Below, in pieces: positions 6,740 through 16,222 of a stretch of 64,000 nucleotides of DNA (positions within the stretch are counted from its first letter, which is position 1; the number at the start of each line of letters is the position of its first letter). The stretch comes from Oceaniglobus trochenteri (lineage in GTDB: Bacteria; Pseudomonadota; Alphaproteobacteria; Rhodobacterales; Rhodobacteraceae). Below the pieces are notes generated by a model that searched no databases, had not been told where the DNA came from, and saw nothing but the letters and a program-made list of their open reading frames with translations. The stretch spans positions 1-64,000 of the forward strand of contig NZ_JACNMM010000004.1 in the NCBI RefSeq assembly GCF_020529025.1. The letters are read 5' to 3'. Both the position numbers and the translations under genes were made by a program.

Positions 6740-7492
6740 ATGTCCGACCCGGTAACAAACGTTGAAATTGAAGATGTCCTGTCGTCGATCCGGCGCTTGG
6801 TCTCGGTCGATTCCGGCAGGCCGAAACCGGTGGATCCGGCACCGGACAGCAAGCTGATCCTCACGCAGGATTACCGCATCTCGCCCCCCGTCACCCCGCA
6901 GGAGAAGGCCGAATCCGTTCCGGCGGAGAAGACGGCGCGCCTGGCCGAGGATTACACCAAGACGCTGGAGCGGCGGATTGCCGAGCTTGAGGCGGCGGTC
7001 GGCGACCAGGCCGCCGAGTTCGAGCCCGACGGCAGCGAGGATACGACCCAGCACCGCCCCACGGCCGTGTTGTTCCCCGCGCGCCACCACGGCGCGGCGG
7101 AGGCGGCACAAGCCAAGGACAATGACGGCGCCGTCGATCTGGACGTTCTGATCAGTGAGCTTGAGGCCGAGAACCCCACGCCCGATCACGACGAACCAAA
7201 GGGCCAGCACAGCGCCGAAGACGATGCCCCCGGCACCCCCTCGGACCCGGAAGACCGGATCGAGGTTCTGGAAGCCGAATCGCACCGCAAGGATACCGCC
7301 GCGCGCCAGGGGCCCGAGTTCGATCTTTCGAACGACGACGCCATCATCGACGAAGAGATGCTGCGCGACATGGTGGCCGAAATCGTCCGGCAGGAACTTC
7401 AGGGTGCCTTGGGTGAACGGATCACGCGCAACGTGCGCAAGTTGGTGCGCCGCGAAATCATGCGCGCCATTTCGATCCGCGATTTCGAATAG
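6740..7492 (+). CDS. PopZ/DUF2497-like polar organising protein
   Basis: 250 residues in three parts. A short N-terminal helix IEDVLSSIRRLVSVDS (about 9-24) resembles the PopZ N-terminal helix. The acidic, Pro-rich disordered middle (about 30-195) has many Glu, Asp and Pro residues. The C-terminal helical block LRDMVAEIVRQELQGALGER then LVRREIMRAI (about 210-246) resembles the PopZ oligomerisation region. PopZ in Caulobacter forms polar condensates that anchor ParB-parS and recruit polarity factors. The tolC-popZ neighbourhood is shared with other alphaproteobacteria, where valS follows; here cobQ follows convergently. Homology is inferred from pattern and synteny. Confidence 0.6.
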   Translation: MSDPVTNVEIEDVLSSIRRLVSVDSGRPKPVDPAPDSKLILTQDYRISPPVTPQEKAESVPAEKTARLAEDYTKTLERRIAELEAAVGDQAAEFEPDGSEDTTQHRPTAVLFPARHHGAAEAAQAKDNDGAVDLDVLISELEAENPTPDHDEPKGQHSAEDDAPGTPSDPEDRIEVLEAESHRKDTAARQGPEFDLSNDDAIIDEEMLRDMVAEIVRQELQGALGERITRNVRKLVRREIMRAISIRDFE

Positions 7493-7495
7493 GGG

Positions 7496-8950
7496 TCAGC
7501 CCACGGGCCGGGCCAGATCAAGCAGCAAGTCGATGTCCATGTGCCGTTCCAGATGTTCGGCCAACTGGTCCAGTGTCTGTTCGACAATCGCATCATAGCC
7601 GATATCGGAGGGCGCCGCGCCCAGCCGTCGCAGATAGGCGTCGCGAAACCGGTCACCGGCGAACAATCCGTGCAGATAACAGCCCCGCACGCGCCCGTCG
7701 GGGGATGCCGCGCCTTCGGGGCGGCCGTCGATCTCAAGCCACGCCTGGGCGCAATCGCGGCCGGTGGTGCGGCCCAGGTGGATTTCATAGCCCTCCACAT
7801 CGGCCCCGCTCTCGCGATCGCGCGCATGGGTCAGCGACAGGCGCTTGGCCGGTTCCATCCGCGTGCTGACATCCAGCAACCCAAGTCCCGCCACCCGCCC
7901 GGGGCGGCCTTCGATACCCTCGGCGTCGATTATCTCGCGCCCCAGCATCTGGTAGCCGCCACAGATGCCCAGCACATGCCCGCCCCGCCTGTGGTGCGCC
8001 AGAATGTCGATGTCCCACCCCTGGGCGCGCAGATGGGCCATGTCGGCCATGGTGGCCTTGCTGCCGGGGATCAGCACAAGGTCGGCGTCGCCGGGCAGGG
8101 CGCGCCCGGATTCCACCACGTCGACGCTGACCTGCGGATCGGCCGACAGTGGGTCGAGATCGTCGAAATTGGCGATTCGCGACAGGCGCGGCACCACCAC
8201 GCGGAACGGGCCGCCTTTGCGGCTGGAGATGTCCATGACATCTTCGGCGGGCAGGCGCCAGGCCGCGTCGAACCAGGGCATCACCCCCAGCGAGGGCCAG
8301 CCGGTGCGCGATACGATCTCGGCGAGGCCGGCATCGAACAGCGTCACGTCGCCCCGGAACTTGTTGATCGCAAAGCCGACGATCCTGTCGCGGTCGGCCT
8401 CGGGCAGAACCGCGTGGGTGCCCACGCATTGTGCGATCACGCCGCCCCGGTCGATATCGCCCACCAGGATCACTGGCACATTGGCGGCGGCGGCAAAGCC
8501 CATGTTGGCGATGTCACCGGCCCGCAGGTTGATCTCGGCGGGGCTGCCGGCGCCTTCCACCAGGATCAGATCGGCGGTGGCGGCCAGGTTGCGGAAGCTC
8601 TCCAGAACGGCAGGCAGGAGTTCGTGTTTGCGCGCGCCATAGTCGCGGGCGCGCAGGGTGGCAAAGCGGTGGCCGCGCAGGATGATCTGCGCGCCGGTGT
8701 CGGTTTCGGGCTTCAGCAGGACGGGATTCATGTCGACCACGGGCGCCCGCCCCGCCGCGCGCGCCTGCAGGGCCTGGGCGCGGCCAATCTCGCCCCCGTC
8801 GATGGTGACGGCGGCGTTGTTGCTCATGTTCTGGGGTTTGAAGGGGGCGACGGACAGCCCGCGCCGCAGGCAGGCCCGTGCAAGGCCCGCCACGATCATG
8901 GATTTCCCCACGTTTGAGCCCGCGCCCTGTATCATGATCGCCTTGGCCAT
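7496..8950 (-). CDS. cobQ: Cobyric acid synthase (CobQ)
   Basis: 484 residues. The N-terminal P-loop-like [13 protein letters not shown] and the [11 protein letters not shown] motif are diagnostic of CobQ, which amidates side chains b, d, e and g of adenosylcobyrinic a,c-diamide with glutamine and ATP. The C-terminal glutamine amidotransferase domain holds [11 protein letters not shown] with the nucleophilic Cys, and the HG of [10 protein letters not shown] supplies the triad His. Length matches the family. ATG 8950 is chosen; GTG 8956 lies two codons upstream. No other cobalamin genes are in the window. It converges on the PopZ-like gene with a three-base gap. Confidence 0.95.
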   Translation of the reverse strand: MAKAIMIQGAGSNVGKSMIVAGLARACLRRGLSVAPFKPQNMSNNAAVTIDGGEIGRAQALQARAAGRAPVVDMNPVLLKPETDTGAQIILRGHRFATLRARDYGARKHELLPAVLESFRNLAATADLILVEGAGSPAEINLRAGDIANMGFAAAANVPVILVGDIDRGGVIAQCVGTHAVLPEADRDRIVGFAINKFRGDVTLFDAGLAEIVSRTGWPSLGVMPWFDAAWRLPAEDVMDISSRKGGPFRVVVPRLSRIANFDDLDPLSADPQVSVDVVESGRALPGDADLVLIPGSKATMADMAHLRAQGWDIDILAHHRRGGHVLGICGGYQMLGREIIDAEGIEGRPGRVAGLGLLDVSTRMEPAKRLSLTHARDRESGADVEGYEIHLGRTTGRDCAQAWLEIDGRPEGAASPDGRVRGCYLHGLFAGDRFRDAYLRRLGAAPSDIGYDAIVEQTLDQLAEHLERHMDIDLLLDLARPVG

Positions 8951-9089
8951 GTTCACCCCATTCCGGATCGCAAGACTGTCCTAAGGGGCGGGGCGCCGGG
9001 GGAAAAGCCGAATGCGCGGCGGCGCTGTCATTGGTGCGGGATGGGTGCAATCCTCCAGCGCGCAACTGGGGTGCGCCGGGATCGTGCAA

Positions 9090-9116
9090 AAGAAAAACGC
9101 GCCGATTGGCGCGTTT
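9090..9116 (-). terminator. Rho-independent terminator of the 9141-9458 gene
   Basis: A perfect 9-bp stem AAACGCGCC/GGCGCGTTT (9095-9103 with 9108-9116) with a 4-base loop is followed on the minus strand by TTTTTCTTTT. It lies 25 bases beyond the stop of the minus-strand gene. Confidence 0.8.
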
Positions 9117-9140
9117 GTTCTTGCTGGCAGCAATCGGATA

Positions 9141-9458
9141 TCAGGCGGCTTCGGCCTGTGCGGCGTTGCGACGTTCGCTTTCCTCGCGCGACAGCGCCAC
9201 CGAGGTGCGGATGCCCTTGGAAACGAATTCCATCAGCCCCGAGACGACGCGTTCGTTGGGGTCGATCCCGGCGCAGGACAGAACCTCGCGTCCATCGCGC
9301 GACCGTGCCCAACGCGCGATCTGCTCGGGCCCGTTGCCGTATTTCTTGTCGTCTGCAATGGCGTCATCCAAAGCGGCCAGAACCACGGCGGCAAAGAGCT
9401 TGCGTGCCCGGTTGCCCTGTTCGTGGTTGAAAGCTGTTCCATCAACGAAATCTGACAT
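9141..9458 (-). CDS. Small conserved cytoplasmic protein (DUF6280-like, Rhodobacterales)
   Basis: 105 residues starting MSDFVDGTAFNHEQGNRAR. It is mostly helical and soluble, with a tract KLFAAVVLAALDDAIADDKK and a Cys in VLSCAGIDPNERVV. I recognise it only as a small protein widespread in Rhodobacteraceae; the DUF number is from memory and not verified. It is monocistronic: it has its own terminator and a divergent intergenic region shared with efp. Function unknown. Confidence 0.65.
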   Translation of the reverse strand: MSDFVDGTAFNHEQGNRARKLFAAVVLAALDDAIADDKKYGNGPEQIARWARSRDGREVLSCAGIDPNERVVSGLMEFVSKGIRTSVALSREESERRNAAQAEAA

Positions 9459-9671
9459 CTCGTCCTCTATTCTTGCTCTTGCGTTTTCGGCGTGAAGCCT
9501 CTTATGGACGCTAACAGACCGATTCTGTGTCTCTCATTTGGAATGCCACCTATGCGTCCTGCGCATGGCTGACCGACAGTGGCGCCCGGATAGAGTGCCT
9601 TGTCAGCCTTTCCTTGCCCAGATATAGGAGGCGCCAATCTTCAATCAACCTTTTGCCATGGTTTAGCCTCA

Positions 9672-10235
9672 ATGCCCAAGATCAACGGAAACGAAATTCG
9701 CCCCGGTAACGTTCTGGAGCATAACGGCGGCCTTTGGGCAGCCGTGAAGGTGGATCATGTGAAACCCGGGAAGGGCGGCGCCTTTGCACAGGTCGAACTT
9801 CGCAATCTTCGTAACGGCTCAAAGCTTAACGAACGGTTTCGTTCCGCCGACAAGGTTGAAAAAGTCCGGCTTGAGCAGAAGGATCAACAGTTCCTTTACG
9901 AAACCGATGGCATGCTGGTTTTCATGGATGCCGAAACCTACGAACAGATCGAACTGCCCGCCGAACTGCTGGGCGAACGCCGCCCCTTCCTTCAGGACGG
10001 CATGACCATCCTCGTCGAATTCTACGAGGAAGAGGCGCTGAACGCCACGCTGCCCCAGAAAGTGACCTGCAAGGTCGTCGAAACCGAACCCGTGGTGAAG
10101 GGGCAGACCGCCGCCAACAGCTTCAAGCCCGCGATCCTGGACAATGGCGTCAAGGTCATGGTGCCGCCCTTCGTCGGCCAGGACGAAGACATCATCGTGA
10201 ACACCGAAACCATGGAATACGCCGAACGCGCCTGA
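9672..10235 (+). CDS. efp: Elongation factor P
   Basis: 187 residues. It binds the ribosome between the P and E sites and relieves stalling at polyproline. The N-terminal KOW-like domain has [10 protein letters not shown] with Lys34 at the tip, the residue that is modified (beta-lysylated by EpmA/EpmB in enterobacteria) in lysine-type EF-P. Two OB domains follow, with the C-terminal signature in [20 protein letters not shown]. Length is typical. Start chosen at ATG 9672 because the domain begins [12 protein letters not shown]. No modification enzyme gene lies in this window. Confidence 0.97.
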   Translation: MPKINGNEIRPGNVLEHNGGLWAAVKVDHVKPGKGGAFAQVELRNLRNGSKLNERFRSADKVEKVRLEQKDQQFLYETDGMLVFMDAETYEQIELPAELLGERRPFLQDGMTILVEFYEEEALNATLPQKVTCKVVETEPVVKGQTAANSFKPAILDNGVKVMVPPFVGQDEDIIVNTETMEYAERA

Positions 10236-10285
10236 GGGCTGCGAGGGGTGATCGCGCGCCTTGCCTTGCAGGGCGCGCATGACGG

Positions 10286-11029
10286 TCAGGGCATCGTGAC
10301 CCTGGCCGCTTCGGCCTCCATCGGGCCGGTCGCGCGGTCGAACCGCAGATAGGCGATGGCACGGTCTCCCGACTGGGTGAACAGGGTGCCGGCCGGCTTT
10401 CCATCGCGGGCGATGGGGGTGCCGACAGCGGCCGAGCCTTCAATCTTGACCGTGGTCAGGCCCTTCTTCAGCTCGGTCTTGTGCTTCATGCGGGCGTTGA
10501 TCTCTTGCCCCACGTAGCAGCCCTTGCGGAAATCCACACCGTTCAGACGCTCGAACCCAGCCTCCAGCAGGTAGGTTTCGTTCGGCACAAGTTCGACCCC
10601 CGCGGCGGGGATGCAATGGGCCACGCGGATCGCATCCCAATCGGTGGCGTCGCTGGCGAAGCCTTCGCCGTAGGCCCGCCAGCCAAGCGCCGGGTGGCGC
10701 GGATCGGGGAGGGCGCCGTCCGGCGTTGCGCCGGTGCCGCGCGCCACGGGCAGGGGCACTTCATCCAGCGTGACCTTGCGGCGCAGGCGGTACATGGTCA
10801 GGCGTTGCTTCAGATCGTCGAACAGATCGGCGGGCGCGTCCACCATCAGGGTATCGTCCTGCACGAACATGAAGAAATCGCAAAGATACTTGCCCTGCGG
10901 CGTCAGCAACGCGCCATAGCGCAGCACGCCGGGTGCCGAGGGCACATCGTTGCTGACCAGCCCCTGCAGGAAATCATGGGCCTCGGGGCCGCCCAGGGCC
11001 AGGATACGTCGCGGATCGGTCGTGTTCAT
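10286..11029 (-). CDS. ygfZ: YgfZ/GcvT-fold folate-binding protein (Fe-S cluster assembly factor)
   Basis: 247 residues. The YgfZ hallmark K-G-C-Y-x-G-Q-E is present as KGCYVGQE (169-176). The N-terminal GcvT-like part reads ALGGPEAHDFLQGLVSNDV, and the C-terminal barrel has TGPMEAEAARVTMP. The family uses tetrahydrofolate to support assembly or repair of iron-sulfur clusters. Shorter than E. coli YgfZ (326) but normal for alphaproteobacteria. ATG 11029 chosen; the upstream frame extension lacks family sequence. It diverges from the glycosyltransferase gene over 44 bases. Confidence 0.88.
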   Translation of the reverse strand: MNTTDPRRILALGGPEAHDFLQGLVSNDVPSAPGVLRYGALLTPQGKYLCDFFMFVQDDTLMVDAPADLFDDLKQRLTMYRLRRKVTLDEVPLPVARGTGATPDGALPDPRHPALGWRAYGEGFASDATDWDAIRVAHCIPAAGVELVPNETYLLEAGFERLNGVDFRKGCYVGQEINARMKHKTELKKGLTTVKIEGSAAVGTPIARDGKPAGTLFTQSGDRAIAYLRFDRATGPMEAEAARVTMP

Positions 11030-11073
11030 CTTTCGGCTCCCTTCGCGGCGATATATAGGTGGGCGACCCCGCA

Positions 11074-11772
11074 ATGACCATGGCCGCCATGCCCGCCCCC
11101 CTCACCATCGTGATCCCCACCCTGAACGCCGCCGAATCGCTGCCGGGCTGCGCGGCGGCGCTGATGCCCGGGTTGCAGGCGGGGCTGATCCGGCGGCTGG
11201 TGGTCAGCGACGGCGGATCGCAGGACGGCACGACAAGGATGGCCGAGTCGATGGGCGCCCAGCTGGTGCAGGGGCCGGCGGGGCGAGGCGCGCAGATCGC
11301 GCGGGGCGTGGCGGCGGCGGATTCGCCCTGGGTTCTGATCCTGCATGCCGACAGTTGGCCGGGCGACGGTTGGGTCGGCGCGGTGGAAACCCACCTGGCC
11401 CGTCATGGCGACAGCGCGGGGTGGTTCCGCCTGGCCTTTCGCGCGACGGGTGCCGCGCCGCGCTTCGTGGCGGGTTGGGCGAACCTGCGTTCGCGGCTGT
11501 TCAGCCTGCCCTATGGCGATCAGGGGCTGTTGATTTCGCGCGAACTTCTCGCGCAGGTGGGGGGTGTTCCCGATCTGCCGCTGATGGAGGATGTGGCCCT
11601 TGCCCGCGCCCTGCGCGGCCATCTGCGCCCGCTTGAGGGGGTGATCTACACCGGGGCGGGACGGTACCTGACGGGTGGCTGGCTGCGCCGGGGCGCGCGC
11701 AATCTGTGGACGCTGGCGCGGTACTTCGCGGGGGTTTCGCCTGAACGTCTGGCGCGCGATTACCGGCGTTAG
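11074..11772 (+). CDS. Family 2-type glycosyltransferase
   Basis: 232 residues starting MTMAAMPAPLTIVIPTLNAA. The GT-A fold shows IVIPTLNAAESLPG, then VVSDGGSQDGT (nucleotide-sugar region) and LILHADSWP as the DxD-like site (HAD). LPLMEDVALARALR holds the ED motif typical of inverting GT2 enzymes. It most resembles the small TIGR04283-type subgroup; acceptor and donor are unknown. Other ATGs at 11080 and 11089 and a GTG at 11059 are possible starts. It overlaps the convergent ABC exporter gene by four bases. Confidence 0.8.
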   Translation: MTMAAMPAPLTIVIPTLNAAESLPGCAAALMPGLQAGLIRRLVVSDGGSQDGTTRMAESMGAQLVQGPAGRGAQIARGVAAADSPWVLILHADSWPGDGWVGAVETHLARHGDSAGWFRLAFRATGAAPRFVAGWANLRSRLFSLPYGDQGLLISRELLAQVGGVPDLPLMEDVALARALRGHLRPLEGVIYTGAGRYLTGGWLRRGARNLWTLARYFAGVSPERLARDYRR

Positions 11773-13529
11773 GCGCCGTCCTTTTCGAACTGCAGGTGGT
11801 AGAGATCGGCGTAATGGCCGCCCTTCGCCAGAAGCGCATCGTGGCTGCCCTGTTCCACCACGCGCCCACGGTCCATGACCACGATCAGGTCGGCGTTGCG
11901 GATCGTGGCCAGACGGTGGGCGATCACCAGCGTCGTGCGCCCCGCGCTCAGCCGTTCCAGGGCCTTCTGGATGATGGTTTCCGACTGGGCATCCAGCGCC
12001 GATGTCGCCTCGTCCAGCAGCAGAATCGGGGTGTCGCGCAGCAGGGCGCGGGCGATGGCCACGCGCTGGCGCTGACCGCCAGACAGGTTCGATCCGCGCG
12101 GCCCGGCGTGGCTGTCCAGACCGCTGGGCAGGTTGGGCAGGAAGTCGGACACATGGGCGGCGTCCAGAACCTCGGTCAGGCGCGCCTCGCTCACGTCGGA
12201 GCGCCCCAGCAGGATGTTCTCGCGGATGGTTTCGTCGAACAGCAGAGCATCCTGCGTGACCGTGGAAAACAGCCCGCGCAGTTCGCCAAGCGGCAGCGCC
12301 GAAACCGGCACATCCCCCAGGGCGACCGTGCCCGACTGCGGTTCGACCAGGCGGGTCAGCACGTTGAACACGGTGCTTTTCCCCGCGCCCGAGGCCCCGA
12401 CCAGCGCGGTCGTCTTGCCGGCGGCGGCCGTCAGGGTCAGCCCGTTCAGAACCGCCGTGTCGCCATAGGCGAAATGCACATCGCACAGGGTGATGTCGGT
12501 CTGTCCCGCGGGCAGGGGGCGCGGGGTGGCGGGCGAAACGATGCCGGGGCGCAGATCGAAGATGCCATAAAGCCGCTCAAGCGAAGCGGCGGCCACCTGG
12601 AAGATGCCCGAGAGCGAGCCGAGCCTGCGCAGCGGCTGAAAGGCCAGCGCCATGGCGGTGAAGAACGACATGAACTGGCCCACGGTCTTTTCGCCTTCGA
12701 TGATCTCGCGTCCGCCCAGAACCAGCACGCCGAAAAAGCCGAGGCCCGTCATGATGTCGATCATCCCGGGCAGCATCGAGCGGCCTGCCTCGGTCTTGAC
12801 GTTGACGCTGACGATGCGGTTCACCACGGCGCGGAAGCGGCCAAGCTGGTAATCCTCCATCCGGTTCAGCTTGATCGGGTTGATGCCGTGGAAAATCTCG
12901 TCCAGCCGGGTTGAACGCTGGGTGGCGGCATCGCGCATCTGGCCGGTCTTGCGCCGTACATAGCGTTGCAGCGCCATTGACGGCAGCACAAGAAGCGGAA
13001 TCCCGATCAGCGCGGTCAGCGCCCAGACCCAATCGACGCTGAGCGCCACGATCGACAGCGACACCAGTGCCACGATATCGCGCCCCAGCCCCTGGATCAG
13101 CACCTGCCACACGCCCTGCACGGCCAGGGTATCGCCCTGCACCCGTTCGATCAGCGCGCCGGGAGAGTTCATCTGAAAATAGGTGGAATCCAGCGTCATC
13201 ATGTGGCCCAGCAGATCGACCTGCATGGCGGTGCTGCTTTCCTGGGCGACCCGCACCAGCAGAACCCGCTGCACCACGCCTGTCAGGGCGCGCACCACGA
13301 ACAGCATCAGGATGGCCAGCCCGACCCACCACATGGCATCGGCACTGCCGTTCACGAAGACCAGGTCGAACATCGGCTGCAACATGTAGCTGAGCAGGCC
13401 GACCGTCGATCCTTCGATCACCATCATCACGAAGGCCAGCGCGATCAGGCGCCAGTGCCGGGCGACATATTCACGCCACAGCCGCCCCATGAGGGCGCGC
13501 GAGGTGGGGGCAAGGGGGGCTTTGGGCAT
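11769..13529 (-). CDS. ABC exporter with fused membrane and ATPase domains (MsbA-like)
   Basis: 586 residues. The membrane domain spans about residues 20-320 with six predicted helices (for example LIALAFVMMVIEGSTVGLLS and MWWVGLAILMLFVVRALTG). The ATPase domain follows with Walker A VGASGAGKST, Q-loop VTQDALLF, signature NLSGGQRQRVAIARA, Walker B ILLLDEATSALD and H-loop IAHRL. This is the homodimeric half-exporter layout of MsbA (lipid A flippase) and multidrug exporters; the substrate is not decided by sequence. ATG 13529 is used because the frame upstream has no family sequence. Neighbours give no further clue. Confidence 0.88.
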   Translation of the reverse strand: MPKAPLAPTSRALMGRLWREYVARHWRLIALAFVMMVIEGSTVGLLSYMLQPMFDLVFVNGSADAMWWVGLAILMLFVVRALTGVVQRVLLVRVAQESSTAMQVDLLGHMMTLDSTYFQMNSPGALIERVQGDTLAVQGVWQVLIQGLGRDIVALVSLSIVALSVDWVWALTALIGIPLLVLPSMALQRYVRRKTGQMRDAATQRSTRLDEIFHGINPIKLNRMEDYQLGRFRAVVNRIVSVNVKTEAGRSMLPGMIDIMTGLGFFGVLVLGGREIIEGEKTVGQFMSFFTAMALAFQPLRRLGSLSGIFQVAAASLERLYGIFDLRPGIVSPATPRPLPAGQTDITLCDVHFAYGDTAVLNGLTLTAAAGKTTALVGASGAGKSTVFNVLTRLVEPQSGTVALGDVPVSALPLGELRGLFSTVTQDALLFDETIRENILLGRSDVSEARLTEVLDAAHVSDFLPNLPSGLDSHAGPRGSNLSGGQRQRVAIARALLRDTPILLLDEATSALDAQSETIIQKALERLSAGRTTLVIAHRLATIRNADLIVVMDRGRVVEQGSHDALLAKGGHYADLYHLQFEKDGA

Positions 13530-13685
13530 CGTCTGGCTCCGGTGGGTGGTGCTTGTGCTAACGGCTTGGGGGCGGATTGAAAAGCGCGCAACGCGGGCTG
13601 GGCGGCTTGCGGCGCGGGCGGTGCGCGATTGACGGCCCCGGCGGCGCGCAATACCAACGCCGGGCAGTATCCCGCGAGGTTCCCC

Positions 13686-14879
13686 ATGCTTTCCAACGGT
13701 CGTCATTATCTTGCCATTCCCGGCCCCTCGGTCATGCCCGACAGGGTGCTGAACGCGATGCACCGCGCGGCGCCCAACATCTATGCCGGGGAAATGCCCG
13801 CCATGATGCCCGGGGTCGTGGCCGACCTGAAGGCGGTGGCCCGGACGGCGGGAAAATGCGCCATCTACATCAGCAACGGCCACGGCGCCTGGGAGGCGGC
13901 CCTGGCCAATGTCCTGTCGCGCGGTGACAGGGTGCTGGTGCTGGCCACAGGGCGGTTCGCCCATGGCTGGGCCGAGGTGGCGCAGCGCATGGGGGCCGAT
14001 TGCGAAATCCTGGATCACGGCAAACGCGCGCCTGCCAACATGGACAGGCTGGCCCAGGCGCTGGCCGAGGATACCGAGCACCGGATCAAGGCGGTGATGG
14101 CGGTGCATGTCGATACCTCGACCAGCGTGCGCAACGACGTGCCCGGCATGCGCGCCGCCCTGGACGCGGCGAACCATCCGGCGCTTCTGATGGTCGATTG
14201 CATCGCCAGCCTGGCCTGCGACGATTTCCGCATGGACGAATGGGGCGTCGACGTGATGGTTTCGGCCTGCCAGAAGGGGCTGATGACGCCGCCGGGGCTG
14301 GGTTTCGTGTTCTACAACGAACGGGCCGAGGCGGTGCATGAAACCGCCGACCTGGCGACCCATTACTGGGATTGGAAGGTGCGCGGCGCGGCAGAGCAGC
14401 TTTGGCAGTATTTCGATGGCACCGCCCCCACGCATCACATCTATGGGCTGCGCGCCGCGCTGGACATGATCGCCGAAGAGGGGCTGGACAATGTCCACGC
14501 CCGCCATGCCACCCTGGCCCGTGCCGTCTGGGCCGCATTTGAGGCCTGGGGCAGCGAGGGCCCGATGGAGTTGAACATCGCCGACCCGGCCCTGCGCAGC
14601 CATGCCGTCACCTCGCTGAGGATCGGGGGCGATCATGGCGACCGCCTGCGCGACTGGACTATGGCCAATGCGGGCGTGACCCTGGGAATCGGCCTTGGCA
14701 TGGTTGCCCCCGATGACCGGGGCTCAGGGGGCTTCTTCCGTCTGGGACACATGGGCCATGTGAACGCGCATATGGTGCTGGGCGCCCTGGGGGCCATCGA
14801 TGCGGGGCTGAAGGCGCTGGACATTCCCCACGGCAAGGGCGCGCTGGAAGCGGCCAGCGCTGTCTGCGCGGGGCGTTGA
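13686..14879 (+). CDS. Class V PLP-dependent aminotransferase (serine/alanine--glyoxylate aminotransferase type)
   Basis: 397 residues. LAIPGPSVMPDRVLNAM is the family's N-terminal PGPxxxP motif; YISNGHGAWEAAL binds the PLP phosphate; VHVDTSTSVRNDV and LLMVDCIASLACDDF hold the PLP ring (Asp); VSACQKGLMTPPGLGF carries the Schiff-base Lys. C-terminal FFRLGHMGH matches the substrate Arg region. The enzyme would transfer an amino group from serine or alanine to glyoxylate. Which donor is used cannot be told from sequence. ATG 13686 is chosen because family homology begins there. Confidence 0.88.
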   Translation: MLSNGRHYLAIPGPSVMPDRVLNAMHRAAPNIYAGEMPAMMPGVVADLKAVARTAGKCAIYISNGHGAWEAALANVLSRGDRVLVLATGRFAHGWAEVAQRMGADCEILDHGKRAPANMDRLAQALAEDTEHRIKAVMAVHVDTSTSVRNDVPGMRAALDAANHPALLMVDCIASLACDDFRMDEWGVDVMVSACQKGLMTPPGLGFVFYNERAEAVHETADLATHYWDWKVRGAAEQLWQYFDGTAPTHHIYGLRAALDMIAEEGLDNVHARHATLARAVWAAFEAWGSEGPMELNIADPALRSHAVTSLRIGGDHGDRLRDWTMANAGVTLGIGLGMVAPDDRGSGGFFRLGHMGHVNAHMVLGALGAIDAGLKALDIPHGKGALEAASAVCAGR

Positions 14880-14882
14880 ACC

Positions 14883-15380
14883 TTAAAGGCTGGCGGGCGG
14901 TTCGGCCTCGGCCAGCAGGGCCAGAAGATCCAGGCGGCGGTTGACCATCGCCAGGTTGCCCTGTTCGTCGCGGGGCCAGTCTTCGGGCGCGCGGTCGCGG
15001 TAAAGTTCCACGCCGTTGCCGTCAGGATCGCGCAGGTACACCGCCTCGCTGACGCCGTGATCTGCGGCGCCCTCGATGGCGATGCCCGCGGCGATGACCC
15101 GTGCCAGTGCGGCGCCGAGGCTGGCGCGGTCGGGAAAGATGATGGCGGTGTGGAACAGCCCCGTGTGGCCCGGCGGTGGCGGCGTGCCGCCCGCGCTTTC
15201 CCAGGTGTTCAGCCCGATATGGTGGTGATAGCCACCCGCCGACAGAAAGGCGGCCTGGGTGCCGTACCTCTGGGTCACGTCGAACCCCAGCACACCGGAA
15301 TAGAAACAGATGGCGCGGTCCAGGTCGGCGACCTTCAGATGCAAATGGCCGATGCGTGTGGCGGGGGGCAGGGGGGACAT
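14883..15380 (-). CDS. VOC (glyoxalase/extradiol dioxygenase-like) protein
   Basis: 165 residues. The first beta-alpha-beta-beta-beta unit begins IGHLHLKVADLDRAICFYSGV with His as the first metal ligand, and the second half has HTGLFHTAII with a His ligand and DGNGVELYRD with the Glu ligand. This resembles small single-subunit ring-cleavage or CatE-like VOC enzymes. HHIGLNTWES is also typical of that group. Substrate unknown. It converges on the aminotransferase gene with a three-base gap. Confidence 0.75.
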   Translation of the reverse strand: MSPLPPATRIGHLHLKVADLDRAICFYSGVLGFDVTQRYGTQAAFLSAGGYHHHIGLNTWESAGGTPPPPGHTGLFHTAIIFPDRASLGAALARVIAAGIAIEGAADHGVSEAVYLRDPDGNGVELYRDRAPEDWPRDEQGNLAMVNRRLDLLALLAEAEPPASL

Positions 15381-15475
15381 GGTGGCGCTCCGTTTCGGGG
15401 TGCCACGGTTATAGCAGGGCGCGCGCCCTTGCCCATCGCGCAGCGCCACAGGCCAAGCGTGCGCCTGCGCGCAGG

Positions 15476-16219
15476 TCAGCCGGGCTGGCGGATGAAGGGG
15501 GAATGGGACGGCGCATCGGGGCGCAGCCGCCCGCTGGCGTCGAAATCGCTGTCGGCATTGAACGACAGGTTCGCCCGGTCGTTCCAGCCCGCGATCAGCC
15601 CGGCCTGTCGCGCAAGTGTATCGGACAGCCGCGCCTGAAGGGCCTCTTGCGCCGCGCCGGTGTGATAGCCGTGCACGCCATGCACCGCCACGGGCGCCTT
15701 CACCGTCGCGCCCAGATAGCGGAAGGTCTGCGCCAGGGGCCAGAGCAGCATCTGCCAATTCCCCTCGCGCCCGTCCGGCCCGCTTTCATTGGCCCGCGCG
15801 CCGGTGGTGACGCAGAACAGAACCTCAAGCCGCTTGAACCGCCCGGTGTCGAACCGGTTGTCCACGTCATGCAGGTGGCCATGGGCCAGAACCCGGTCGG
15901 TCCAGCCCTTGATCATGGCGGGCGGTGCGAACCACCACATGGGAAAATGCACGATCAGCCGGTCGGCGGCGCGCAGGCGCGCGGCCTCGCGGGCGACATC
16001 GGCAGGCAGGGTGCCCTCCTGCGCCTTCAGCGGATCGAAGGGGCTGGGCGGATCGGTGTAGTGGGCGGGCCCTTCGGCGGCGTCGAAACCTTCGTCGTGG
16101 GGCGCGCTGAACAGAACTTCGTGGCCCAGGTCGCGGGCGGCCCGGGCGCTGGCGTCGGCCCAGGCGCCGTTGAACGACCGCCGCTCGGGGTGGCCCAGCA
16201 GGACAAGCGTTGTCGCCAC
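15476..16219 (-). CDS. Flavodoxin-fold NAD(P)H:quinone oxidoreductase (NQO/MdaB-like)
   Basis: 247 residues. The flavodoxin-like start TTLVLLGHPERRSFNGAWAD includes the GHP motif that binds FMN/FAD phosphate in the NQO family. The hallmark FPMWWFAPPAMIKGWTDRV (about residues 92-110) is the FPLxWxxxPAxLKxWxDRV motif, and CVTTGARANESGPDG forms the cofactor-contacting loop. Two-electron reduction of quinones is the known family reaction. Its stop lies three bases from that of trpS on the same strand side, so the two may be co-transcribed. Confidence 0.85.
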   Translation of the reverse strand: MATTLVLLGHPERRSFNGAWADASARAARDLGHEVLFSAPHDEGFDAAEGPAHYTDPPSPFDPLKAQEGTLPADVAREAARLRAADRLIVHFPMWWFAPPAMIKGWTDRVLAHGHLHDVDNRFDTGRFKRLEVLFCVTTGARANESGPDGREGNWQMLLWPLAQTFRYLGATVKAPVAVHGVHGYHTGAAQEALQARLSDTLARQAGLIAGWNDRANLSFNADSDFDASGRLRPDAPSHSPFIRQPG

Positions 16220-16222
16220 GCC

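Noticed and set aside
13530-14636. N-terminal extension of the ABC exporter frame
   Set aside because: The frame continues upstream only because it is antisense to the aminotransferase gene; family homology starts at ATG 13529.
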